Shown here: in pieces, positions 36,642 to 44,419 of the stretch
Layout: each line of letters opens with the position of its first letter
Numbering within the stretch: the first letter of the stretch is position 1
Notes under the pieces: model-generated
Seen by the model: only the letters and a program-made list of their open reading frames with translations
Databases searched by the model: none
Told to the model about the DNA's origin: nothing
Position numbers and translations under genes: made by a program
Assembly (NCBI GenBank): GCA_947494965.1
Contig: CANLWV010000005.1
Location: 1 to 64,000, forward strand
Origin: an uncultured Salinicoccus sp.
Lineage (GTDB): Bacteria; Bacillota; Bacilli; Staphylococcales; Salinicoccaceae
DNA length: 64,000 nt
Reading direction: 5' to 3'

Positions 36642-37403
36642 CTATTGTCTGATATCAAATTGGAAGCGGGATTCCTCAAGCTGCTTTTTGTTTTTAAAAG
36701 TGCGCTCAATGAAAGTCACCTTGTTGTCATGATCAATGAGGAGTACTGTTGATGAACGCGTCCCGTAATCTTCTATATCTATGAAGGCGGGCGATAGACG
36801 ACGCTCCAAATCCTCGGGAAACCCCGTATCCGGCAGATTATCCACTGCTTCATCCTCATTCGCAAGCAGTTCGAAAATAACCTCAGGGTCAGCTTGGTGT
36901 GTTGCATCCAGATGGGATTTCAAGCGGTCCCTGCCATTTATAACTTTCGGCCAGGGCGTATCAAGATGATGGTTGCTCAACCCATGTACACCATCCGCTA
37001 CCCGTACAATGGGACTATCGTCATTATTGAGATAGAACAATTCATCTGGGTTTCCAACCAGAAGATTAAATCCAGCATAAGCATGCTTATCACGTTCCAG
37101 TGCTTCCAAATAGGATTTTGGAGAAGCATCCTGGACGAGGAAGTTGCGGATGAGGTCTCCCCTCGATTTTTTCTCTCCTTGTTGTGCTTTAGATCTGATG
37201 TTGGTGACGGCAGCTATTCGGCCGGACTTTGTAATGCCAAGCCACGTTCCACCTTTTGAAAGATCACGGCCGGCCAGAATATCAGGGTGGTCTTCCCAAA
37301 AGTGAGCGGGAGCGGTCGGTCGGGCATATGATTCGTCACGGTTTGCACCGATTACAAGTTTATATCCGGGATGTTGATTCTTTTGGAACAGTATCAGACA
37401 CAT
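36642..37403 (-). CDS. NRDE family protein (TANGO2-like)
   Basis: A 253-residue NRDE/TANGO2 family protein. Cys2 directly after Met is the predicted N-terminal nucleophile of an Ntn-hydrolase fold, followed by the name-giving ANRDE motif, AGRDLSKGGTWLG and NIRS. ATG 37403 has AAGGAGTG upstream, which puts Cys at position 2; the longer frame to 37424 would not. The family's role is unsettled; haem trafficking and amidohydrolase roles have been proposed. Confidence 0.85.
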   Translation of the reverse strand: MCLILFQKNQHPGYKLVIGANRDESYARPTAPAHFWEDHPDILAGRDLSKGGTWLGITKSGRIAAVTNIRSKAQQGEKKSRGDLIRNFLVQDASPKSYLEALERDKHAYAGFNLLVGNPDELFYLNNDDSPIVRVADGVHGLSNHHLDTPWPKVINGRDRLKSHLDATHQADPEVIFELLANEDEAVDNLPDTGFPEDLERRLSPAFIDIEDYGTRSSTVLLIDHDNKVTFIERTFKNKKQLEESRFQFDIRQ

Positions 37404-37506
37404 GTAATCACTCCTTAAACTCAATACTATATGTTTATCTTAACATGCTGTTGCGGTGCATATGATGATTGATATAATGAGGGAAATGGAAATAAGGAGA
37501 GTTTGC

Positions 37507-39504
37507 ATGAAGAAATCAGTGTGGCTGGTGCCAGCGGTGCTACTCGCCATAGCGGTAGGAGCCTATCTGCTTATCGCTTCCGGCGTATTCCAAAAGTCTG
37601 AGGAGGAGACTGTGGAGCGTTTCACGGAAGCGTTTGAGAGCGGTGATTATGAGGCCATTTATCCGCTTCTGACAAAAGAGGCCAAAGACGATTATGAAAA
37701 AAAGGAAGTCAGCGGCAGAACAACTGATATCTATGAATCCCTGAAAGTCGAAAATGTGAAATTGAAGGCGCTTGAAGCTAAGGATACTGAAAAGGAGGGC
37801 GTCAAGTCACATGTGGGGACGCTCGTACTTGAAAGTACATATGGAAACTTGGAACGCGAGTTTGATATCCCCTTGGCCTACAATCAGGATGAAAATGATT
37901 GGTTTATAGACTGGTCTCCAAACATGATCATTCCAGGGCTTGATGATGGTGAAGTGGCGATGGAGTTCACAGCTGGAGAACGCGGTGAAATATTGGCCAG
38001 TTCCGGCACACCCCTTGCGTCAAATGGCATAAAGGAGACGGTCGGCTATATTGCCGGTCGGACGGACAAGGAGAAGATAATGGAAGCGTCGGATGTCCTC
38101 GACATGGACGAGACAGCGTTGACGGATGTCACGGAGCAGGGATGGATAGAAGAAGGCCAATTTGTTCCGATTAAAGATGCACACCGCTTCAATAAAGAAG
38201 AGAAAGAAGAATTCGCTTCCTACGGGTTATCCATCCGGGAGTATCCTTCGAGGGAATATGCGTTGGATGAAGCGGCATTCCATCTCATCGGGTATGTGGG
38301 GCCTGTAACAGCAGAAGATCTTGAAGAGAATGAAGGCTATAGAACGGGCGACATGATAGGCAAAAGGGGAGTCGAGCAGCTTTACGAAGAACAGCTCAAG
38401 CCAAAAAGGGGCTACACCATTTCAATAGTCGATGATTCAGGCAATGCAGTTGAGACGTTATTCGACGAAAAGGCGAAAGATGGAGAAGATATCACACTCA
38501 CCATAGATGAAACCCTGCAGTCGACAGTATATAGCAAACTATCTTCAGATTCTGGTGCGAGTGTTGCAGTGGAACCCGAGAATGGTGATATTTTATCTGC
38601 AGTAAGCTACCCGGCTCCGAGTCCATATGATTTCATGTTCGGTATATCTGCTTCAGATTATGAGAAGCTCGAGACGGGTGAAGACCAGCCGTTGCTCAAT
38701 AAGTTCAACCGGGCAGCGTCTCCTGGATCGACCCAGAAGCTGCTTACTGCACTGATTGCCATGAACACAGAGGGGTTCAATCCAGACGACAGCATGGAAA
38801 TCAATGGGAAGGGTTGGCAGAAAGATGCCTCATGGGGCGGTTATGAAGTGAACCGCTATCATGTAATGAACGAATCCTTCGATCTGAAGAAGGCCCTGAC
38901 GTACTCCGACAACATCTATATGGCACGCACTGCACTTGAAATCGGCTCGGACCGCTTCATTGAAGGCATGAAAGATCTCGGCATCGGCCACGAATATGAT
39001 ACAGATTATCCAATCTATACAAGTCAAGTCTCCAATGATGGTACGATCGATAGTGATATTCTTCTTGCAGATACAAGTTACGGGCAGGGGGAACTGCTGA
39101 TTTCCCCAATCCAGATTGCAACAATCTATGCAGGAGTGATCAACGGAGGAGATATTCACATACCGCATGTTTTGGCAGACTCCGAGACGGCGATACTTGC
39201 TGAAGATATTGCGCCACAGGAGGACCTTGACTATCTGGAATCAGCGATGCGTGATGTGGTTAAGTTGAACCACCCTGATGATGCAGAACGTGATTATGCC
39301 CAATTTGCCGGTAAGACTGGCACGAGTGAAAATAAAACATCTCAGGATGCAAGGGGAGAGGAGACTGGCTGGTTCATCGGCTACGATCAGAATGAGAAGG
39401 ACATGATGCTCAGCTTATATGTAGAAGAAGTGGAAGATAGGGGCATGAGTGAATATACGGCGAAAAAATTTGCTGAAATATATGATGAATTGAGAGGACA
39501 GTAG
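37507..39504 (+). CDS. MecA-type class B penicillin-binding protein (PBP2a/PbpC-like)
   Basis: A 665-residue transpeptidase with an N-terminal anchor, an MecA_N/NTF2-like domain (about 28-140), a dimerisation domain and a C-terminal transpeptidase. The active-site motifs are STQK at 408-411, SDN at 467-469 and KTG at 603-605, each within a few residues of the MecA positions. Length nearly equals MecA (668). ATG 37507 follows AAGGAGA. There is no mecR1, mecI or ccr nearby, so it looks like a resident chromosomal gene related to mecA/pbpC. Whether it lowers beta-lactam affinity cannot be told. Confidence 0.9.
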   Translation: MKKSVWLVPAVLLAIAVGAYLLIASGVFQKSEEETVERFTEAFESGDYEAIYPLLTKEAKDDYEKKEVSGRTTDIYESLKVENVKLKALEAKDTEKEGVKSHVGTLVLESTYGNLEREFDIPLAYNQDENDWFIDWSPNMIIPGLDDGEVAMEFTAGERGEILASSGTPLASNGIKETVGYIAGRTDKEKIMEASDVLDMDETALTDVTEQGWIEEGQFVPIKDAHRFNKEEKEEFASYGLSIREYPSREYALDEAAFHLIGYVGPVTAEDLEENEGYRTGDMIGKRGVEQLYEEQLKPKRGYTISIVDDSGNAVETLFDEKAKDGEDITLTIDETLQSTVYSKLSSDSGASVAVEPENGDILSAVSYPAPSPYDFMFGISASDYEKLETGEDQPLLNKFNRAASPGSTQKLLTALIAMNTEGFNPDDSMEINGKGWQKDASWGGYEVNRYHVMNESFDLKKALTYSDNIYMARTALEIGSDRFIEGMKDLGIGHEYDTDYPIYTSQVSNDGTIDSDILLADTSYGQGELLISPIQIATIYAGVINGGDIHIPHVLADSETAILAEDIAPQEDLDYLESAMRDVVKLNHPDDAERDYAQFAGKTGTSENKTSQDARGEETGWFIGYDQNEKDMMLSLYVEEVEDRGMSEYTAKKFAEIYDELRGQ

Positions 39505-39521
39505 ATAAAGTGTACTATAAG

Positions 39522-39566
39522 AGCCTTCTTTAACCCCAATTCCGGAATTAAAGAAGGCTTGTTTTC
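39522..39566 (+). terminator. Terminator after the PBP gene
   Basis: Twelve-bp stem AGCCTTCTTTAA/TTAAAGAAGGCT with 14-nt loop, then TGTTTT. Confidence 0.82.
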
Positions 39567-39577
39567 ATAAGAAGCGT

Positions 39578-39609
39578 AAAAAAACCCCCTCTCATATGAG
39601 AGGGGGTTT
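39578..39609 (-). terminator. Terminator of the cold-shock gene
   Basis: Perfect palindromic stem AAACCCCCTCTCAT/ATGAGAGGGGGTTT with a seven-A run on the left, which is the U-tract on the minus strand. Confidence 0.9.
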
Positions 39610-39652
39610 CCATTAACTAACATAAACTACTAAAATATTACTTAAAATATTA

Positions 39653-39853
39653 TTAAAGTTTAACGATGTTAACAGCTTGTGGTCCACGCTGACCTTCTTC
39701 AACGCTGAATTCTACTGCTTGACCTTCGTCAAGTGTTTTGTAGCCTTCGCCTTCGATGTTGGAGAAGTGAGCGAATACGTCGTCTCCGCCTTCAACTTCG
39801 ATGAAACCGAAACCTTTGTCTGCATTGAACCATTTAACTGTACCTTGTGTCAT
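39653..39853 (-). CDS. Cold-shock protein (CspA family)
   Basis: A 66-residue cold-shock domain RNA chaperone. RNP1 is KGFGFIEV and RNP2 is VFAHFS; it ends [13 protein letters not shown] 39853 follows TTGGAGG. It has a leader of about 145 nt with a long hairpin followed by a U-tract, consistent with cold-regulated expression. Confidence 0.96.
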   Translation of the reverse strand: MTQGTVKWFNADKGFGFIEVEGGDDVFAHFSNIEGEGYKTLDEGQAVEFSVEEGQRGPQAVNIVKL

Positions 39854-39901
39854 ATAAATGACCTCCAAATAAAAATTTAATAATATCTTAAGTGCGAAAA
39901 C

Positions 39902-39969
39902 ATAAAAAAATTCACACATTACAAAGAGTACCGGCTAAGATCACGATTACTATTTGTAATATGTGAATT
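39902..39969 (-). promoter_or_regulatory. Leader hairpin with U-tract upstream of csp
   Basis: Arms 39953-39969 and 39909-39925 are complementary at 16 of 17 positions around a 27-nt loop; on the minus strand the stem runs directly into seven or more T. It is an AT-rich terminator-like or thermosensitive element inside the csp 5' leader. Confidence 0.6.
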
Positions 39970-40005
39970 AGATACTGAGTTGTACTTATAAGACTTATTA
40001 AAGTA

Positions 40006-40034
40006 ACTATACATCATAAAAGGGATCTTGTCTA
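40006..40034 (-). promoter_or_regulatory. csp promoter
   Basis: TAGACA (40034-40029), 17 bp, TATAGT (40011-40006) on the minus strand. The start site would be near 39999, giving a leader of about 145 nt. Confidence 0.65.
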
Positions 40035-40059
40035 TAGGAAAGGGCTATTTATTTTGAAA

Positions 40060-40088
40060 AAGATTTGACCCTCCTAATTAGGAGGGTC
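40060..40088 (-). terminator. Terminator of the aldolase gene
   Basis: Perfect 22-bp palindrome GACCCTCCTAATTAGGAGGGTC (40067-40088) a few bases after the stop codon; on the minus strand it is followed by AAATCTTTTT. Confidence 0.8.
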
Positions 40089-40095
40089 TGGAACC

Positions 40096-40986
40096 TTACT
40101 TCTTGTTTACTGAAGCATCATAGATTGTATCTACAGCATCCTTCAGTTTTTTATCGAACTCTTCGTCAGATTGGTTGACGTTGAGGTCTGCTGCCAATGC
40201 GCGGGAGAAGCTTGCGATCAAGCCGTCGTTTTCACGGAGCTTTTCATTGGCCTCATCCCTTGAATACCCACCTGACAACGCGACGACACGAACTACCTTG
40301 TCGTGGTCGATGAGTGATTTGTATGCGTTGGCTTTTGTAGGAATGGAAAGTTTGAGCATCACTTCCTGATCATCTGAGAGCTGATCAAGGTGCTTTTCAA
40401 TCTCTTTCCTCAATATTTCTTCAGATTGTTCCTTGTTGTCGCTGTAGACGTTCACTTCCGGTTCGATGATCGGCATCAGGCCGGCATTGAGGATCTTGTG
40501 GGCGACCTCAAACTGCTGCTCGACGACTTCTTTGATGCCTTGTGCATTCGGCTCGAGTATATTTGAGCGCATCTTTGTGCCGAAGACGTTGCGTTCGTTG
40601 GCGCGTTTCAGCAAGTCATCCAATTCCGGCATCGGCTTCATGAGCTGGACGCCATCTTTTTCGTCAGCCAGGCCTTTGTCGACTTTGAGGAATGGGACGA
40701 TGCCTTTCTCTGCAAGGTAATCAGCTGTATACTTGCCTTCAATTTCCCGGTCCATAGTCTGCTCGAACAGGATGGCCCCTAGAATCTGATCAGAATTGAA
40801 GGAAGGGGAAGTGATGATGCGCGTACGCATTTCATGTACAAGGTCGAACATTTCAGCTTCATTGGAATAAGCATCCTCTTGTACGCCATATGCGAGCAGT
40901 GCTTTTGGTGTACTACCGCCACTCTGGTCGAGTGCTGCGATGAAGCCTTTTCCATTTCTTACTTTTTCGAGCTGTTGTTGATTCAT
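40096..40986 (-). CDS. fda: Class I fructose-bisphosphate aldolase
   Basis: A 296-residue Schiff-base aldolase that cleaves fructose-1,6-bisphosphate in glycolysis, matching the staphylococcal Fda length. Key segments are [27 protein letters not shown]-like ([11 protein letters not shown]), IIEPEVN, and the lysine-bearing [11 protein letters not shown] 40986 has AAAGGAG 8 nt upstream. Monocistronic with its own terminator. Confidence 0.95.
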   Translation of the reverse strand: MNQQQLEKVRNGKGFIAALDQSGGSTPKALLAYGVQEDAYSNEAEMFDLVHEMRTRIITSPSFNSDQILGAILFEQTMDREIEGKYTADYLAEKGIVPFLKVDKGLADEKDGVQLMKPMPELDDLLKRANERNVFGTKMRSNILEPNAQGIKEVVEQQFEVAHKILNAGLMPIIEPEVNVYSDNKEQSEEILRKEIEKHLDQLSDDQEVMLKLSIPTKANAYKSLIDHDKVVRVVALSGGYSRDEANEKLRENDGLIASFSRALAADLNVNQSDEEFDKKLKDAVDTIYDASVNKK

Positions 40987-41217
40987 GAATTCCACTCCTT
41001 TTATTTTTCGTGTTCTTTATACTATTCCCGAAAACGGGAAGTGTATAACGTATTTCACTATACATCATAATTCTGTATCATAAATGGTATCTAGTCAAAC
41101 ATTATCGCTCCCATTGGCCGTTGGATTTTCGGGCATGCAAAAGTGGAAACGATGGAGTAAGGTGTTTACTGTATATGAGAAATGAATTTATGGAAGCATG
41201 CGGAAAGGAGAGATTTG

Positions 41218-41970
41218 ATGCGGACGAAAGTTTTTGCGCACAGAGGTGCGATGGGCGACTATCCAGAAAATACATTGCTTGCCTTTAAAAAGGCACTGGA
41301 CGCAGGTAGTGATGGTCTGGAAATCGATGTTCACCTGAGTAGGGATGGGGAAGTTGTCGTCATACATGACGAAGATATAAAGCGTACAACCGATGGGGAG
41401 GGGGCAGTCCGGGACATGACATTGGAGGCACTCAGGAAAGTGAGTGCCGGCGTCACGTTCTCCGACTACAAGCACTATGACCCAGAGGTATGGAAAAGGG
41501 AAAAGATTCCTACTTTAAATGAAGTGCTCGCGTTGTCTGAAGCGTACAATGTCGAACTGAATATCGAATTGAAGACGGATGTCATACAATATGAAGGGAT
41601 TGAAAGAAGGGTGTTTGATATCGTCGGAGCATATGGGTGTCATGAGAAAGTGATCTATTCATCATTTAATCTATCGAGTCTTGCACGCATGAAAATGATT
41701 CATCCCGCCGCTCGGGTTGCGTGGTTGACGAAAGAGGTGCCGGAACGGGCGGAGCATTATATGGCCGAGCATTCACTCGAAGCCCTCCATATCAGTTGGA
41801 AGGCGATACTTGAACAACCAGAACGGATCAGTGGCATCGGGGAGAGGATAAGGGCGTGGACGGTCAACGATTGGGAAACGGCGGCAGACCTTATTGGGCA
41901 TGGAGTGGGTACGCTGGTGACGGACTACCCAAAAGAGATGAAGGAGATACTCCGGAATGTAGAAAAGTAG
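41218..41970 (+). CDS. Glycerophosphodiester phosphodiesterase
   Basis: A 250-residue GDPD enzyme that hydrolyses glycerophosphodiesters to glycerol-3-phosphate and an alcohol. Catalytic residues are visible: HRG (His8, Arg9), EIDVHL (Glu35, Asp37) and VIHD (His50). No signal peptide, so it is cytosolic. ATG 41218 follows AAAGGAG at 7 nt. It converges with the DoxX-like gene; both stop codons sit inside one shared terminator. Confidence 0.93.
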   Translation: MRTKVFAHRGAMGDYPENTLLAFKKALDAGSDGLEIDVHLSRDGEVVVIHDEDIKRTTDGEGAVRDMTLEALRKVSAGVTFSDYKHYDPEVWKREKIPTLNEVLALSEAYNVELNIELKTDVIQYEGIERRVFDIVGAYGCHEKVIYSSFNLSSLARMKMIHPAARVAWLTKEVPERAEHYMAEHSLEALHISWKAILEQPERISGIGERIRAWTVNDWETAADLIGHGVGTLVTDYPKEMKEILRNVEK

Positions 41971-41988
41971 GACCGAGTCCTACTTTTT
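41963..41988. terminator. Bidirectional terminator carrying both stop codons
   Basis: Stem AAAAGTAGGAC/GTCCTACTTTT around CGA. The TAG stop of the GDPD gene (41968-41970) and the TAG stop of the DoxX-like gene (41982-41980) are both within the stem arms. Confidence 0.88.
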
Positions 41989-42330
41989 GATGTCACCAAG
42001 CATATCCACCATCAATTTCTGTAATGGCAGTCTACCGAGCAACGCCCATTTCGGGAGATGGGACAATCCGAGTTGCCTTTGATGGGTATACATATAGACG
42101 TTCGCCGGAAAGACCGCCCATAAAAATGCCTGCATGGCGGTCAATTGTCTATTTCGAACTTTGCCTGCCAGCAATAGTATGCCAAAGATGATTTCGAGGA
42201 GGCCTGTAAAATAAGCGATGAAGGTTTTGAAGGGTACGACAGAAGGGACGATTCCGGCAAATTTTCCGGGCTTCAAGAAGTGGATGATGCCTGCTGCCAA
42301 AAAGACGGTGCCCATTATGATTCTCTTCAT
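41980..42330 (-). CDS. DoxX-like small membrane protein
   Basis: A 116-residue protein with four predicted membrane helices in a DoxX/DoxD-like arrangement (GTVFLAAGIIHFLKPG, FTGLLEIIFGILLLAG). ATG 42330 follows AAGGAG. Single gene, convergent with the GDPD gene. Family members are linked loosely to redox and sulfur metabolism; no specific role can be assigned. Confidence 0.75.
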   Translation of the reverse strand: MKRIIMGTVFLAAGIIHFLKPGKFAGIVPSVVPFKTFIAYFTGLLEIIFGILLLAGKVRNRQLTAMQAFLWAVFPANVYMYTHQRQLGLSHLPKWALLGRLPLQKLMVDMLGDIKK

Positions 42331-42513
42331 GGTGTTGCTCCTTTACTGTGTGATTTCCATCATTATACGCCTGTTGCGTCGGCATTGTAAATTCGATGGC
42401 TGTGAACAGGGGGAAGTGAGGGGAATATAGAAGGTATAAGCTGCTCCTCCACAGCTTTTTGGAAGCGGTTTACAGGAGGTGTTAAAAAAGTTAAATAAAA
42501 TTCAAATAATCTA

Positions 42514-42541
42514 TTTACACTTGCCAACCATGTGGTATAAT
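42514..42541 (+). promoter_or_regulatory. Promoter of the 38-aa membrane protein gene
   Basis: TTTACA (42514-42519), 16 bp, TATAAT (42536-42541), about 30 bp before the ATG. Confidence 0.75.
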
Positions 42542-42572
42542 TTCCTAAAATAAAGGACGAGGGGTTACGCAG

Positions 42573-42689
42573 ATGGAAGCAAATTTGGTAGATTTCATGA
42601 TACAGATGATGGCATTGGTTACAGCAGGGGGATTCGGTTATTTCGTATACAAATTGAATAATGATGGGTCAGGAAAAGGCACGGAATAG
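42573..42689 (+). CDS. Small membrane protein (38 aa)
   Basis: A 38-codon gene with its own consensus promoter, a GGACGAGGGG ribosome-binding region and a strong terminator, so it is a complete transcription unit. The product (MEANLVDFMIQMMALVTAGG...) has one membrane helix of about 20 residues followed by a short polar tail. It is not a family I can name. The unusually complete signals for so small a gene argue that it is real and well expressed. Confidence 0.75.
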   Translation: MEANLVDFMIQMMALVTAGGFGYFVYKLNNDGSGKGTE

Positions 42690-42693
42690 CATC

Positions 42694-42730
42694 AACCCCC
42701 TTCAGAGCAGAAGCTTTGAAGGGGGTTTTT
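42694..42730 (+). terminator. Terminator of the 38-aa protein gene
   Basis: CAACCCCCTTCA pairs with TGAAGGGGGTT around a 13-nt loop, then five T. Confidence 0.85.
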
Positions 42731-43649
42731 ATATTTGTAGAAGAATGATGCCGGTAAGGATCATGAGGGCACCTGCAATACGTCTCTTATCTAGCGCATG
42801 GGGCGGTATGCCGAACAATCCGAAATGATCGATGAGGAGGCCGGTCAGCATCTGACCAAAAATGACGCTCATCAAGGTCAAAGTCGTACCAAGGTGGGGC
42901 ATGAGGATGATATTGGTCGTAATATACACGGCACCGAGTGCTCCTCCGATGAAGTGCCAGGCACGCAACCGCGCACCTTCCTGATTCGTAAGGGCCACTT
43001 TAAGATGTCCGGCACTGAGGAGGGACAGCAGGAGAAGGGCCAAAGTGCCTATGGCGAATGAGATTAATGACGCCATATAGAAGGAACCGACTTCATACCT
43101 CAGCAGGCTGTTGACCGCCGTCTGCACCGGAGGGATCGAGCCCGTCATCAATCCAAAGAAGAGCCATATATTGGAAGGGCTGTTGTCATGTCTCGCCGAT
43201 TTCCTTTTATAGTTCATGAAGATGATGCCCATAATCATGATGGCGATGCCCGCAATGCGCCTGATGTCGAGTGGCTGAAGCGGCGCATCGAACCAGCCGA
43301 ATGTATCGATTAAGAGGCTGATGATCATTTGTCCTGCAACCGTCATGATCACTGTAAGTGCCGCTCCGATCCTCGGCAATAGGATCATATTACCAGTCAG
43401 GTAGACGACACCCATCAGGCCGCCGAGGAACCATATGTATGAGAAGTCATGTGACGATAGGAAAGCGAATGAGAGCTTCCCAGGATTCATGACGGCATTG
43501 AGGCCGATCAACAGCACTGTACCTGTCAAAAATGAATAGAACGAAGCCATTATAAGGGAGTGTGTAAAGTGTGACAGGCGATTGTTTACAGAAGTCTGCA
43601 CAGGAATGAGCATACCGGCTAATATGCCAAGGATCAGCAACAGGACCAA
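42729..43649 (-). CDS. Tandem DUF606 (YdcZ-like) DMT transporter
   Basis: A 306-residue membrane protein of about ten helices made of two DUF606 repeats. The repeats are recognisable by IPVQTSVNNRL and IPPVQTAVNSLL at each start, GQMIISLLIDTFG and GQMLTGLLIDHFG, and DIRRIAGIAIMIMG and DKRRIAGALMILTG at each end. Split two-gene versions exist elsewhere; this is the fused form. TTG 43649 follows AAGGGGG. Substrate unknown. Confidence 0.85.
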   Translation of the reverse strand: MVLLLILGILAGMLIPVQTSVNNRLSHFTHSLIMASFYSFLTGTVLLIGLNAVMNPGKLSFAFLSSHDFSYIWFLGGLMGVVYLTGNMILLPRIGAALTVIMTVAGQMIISLLIDTFGWFDAPLQPLDIRRIAGIAIMIMGIIFMNYKRKSARHDNSPSNIWLFFGLMTGSIPPVQTAVNSLLRYEVGSFYMASLISFAIGTLALLLLSLLSAGHLKVALTNQEGARLRAWHFIGGALGAVYITTNIILMPHLGTTLTLMSVIFGQMLTGLLIDHFGLFGIPPHALDKRRIAGALMILTGIILLQI

Positions 43650-43779
43650 AGCAAGTCCCCCTTTTCAAAAAGTCATTGCCAAATGATATCATAAATATGT
43701 AAAGATTCGGGGAAATCTGGTAGTCTTGAGCCAACAAGTTGTAATTTTATAGTAAATACATATTAAAGGAGCTAAAAAA

Positions 43780-44358
43780 ATGGATGTTTTGAGTGCAATC
43801 AAAAACAGGCGCAGTACACCGAAGTTGAAAGAGGCGCCGGTGGATCCAAAAAAGATCGAAAAGATATTGGAGGCTGCGGTCTGGGCACCGAACCATCATA
43901 TGACGGAGCCCTGGAAGTTTTTTGTGCTCAGCGGGGAAGGCAGAAGACCGTTCTCCCGTGTCCTCAAGGAAGTAGCGAAAGGGCGTGTCGACGATCCTGA
44001 ATCCGAGAGCGGTCAAAAGCGTATCGAAAAAATCAGCAGAAAACCGTTCGCAGCACCGACCGTCATTGTGGTAGCGCTGTCTCCAAGCGGCAAAGAAAAA
44101 GCGATATATATAGAAGACGTCTGTGCTGTTGCCGCTGCTTCACAAAATATGCTGCTTGCGGCCCATAGCCTGGAACTCGGTGCAATATGGCGCAGCGGTC
44201 CGATCTACAACACCCCTGGCGTCAAAGAATACTTCAACTTGAGGGAAGATGAGGAGATACTTGGGGTCATCTTTTTAGGGGAGCCTGAAGTGGAGAAGAA
44301 GAAGGCAACCCGTACACCGTACGAAGAAAAGACGACATGGATCGACTCCGACCAGTGA
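43780..44358 (+). CDS. Nitroreductase family protein (YdjA-like)
   Basis: A 192-residue FMN-dependent nitroreductase-fold protein. The N-terminal AIKNRRSTPKLKEAPVD and WAPNHHMTEPWKFFVL are FMN-binding hallmarks, and LELGAIWRSGPIYNTPGVKE fits the small YdjA-like subgroup. ATG 43780 follows AAAGGAGC. It is 61 bp before the RND permease gene and may be cotranscribed. Confidence 0.9.
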   Translation: MDVLSAIKNRRSTPKLKEAPVDPKKIEKILEAAVWAPNHHMTEPWKFFVLSGEGRRPFSRVLKEVAKGRVDDPESESGQKRIEKISRKPFAAPTVIVVALSPSGKEKAIYIEDVCAVAAASQNMLLAAHSLELGAIWRSGPIYNTPGVKEYFNLREDEEILGVIFLGEPEVEKKKATRTPYEEKTTWIDSDQ

Positions 44359-44419
44359 TGTTTGATGGCGATCTCTTGGATGATGATCATATAACCCTAA
44401 AAAGAGATGAGGCAGAAAT

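Noticed and set aside
37507-39504. SCCmec cassette
   Set aside because: No ccr recombinase, mecR1/mecI, IS element or attachment repeats around the PBP gene.
41045-41060. cre site upstream of the aldolase gene (TGTATAACGTATTTCA)
   Set aside because: The half-sites are spaced two bases too far apart for the 14-bp CcpA consensus.
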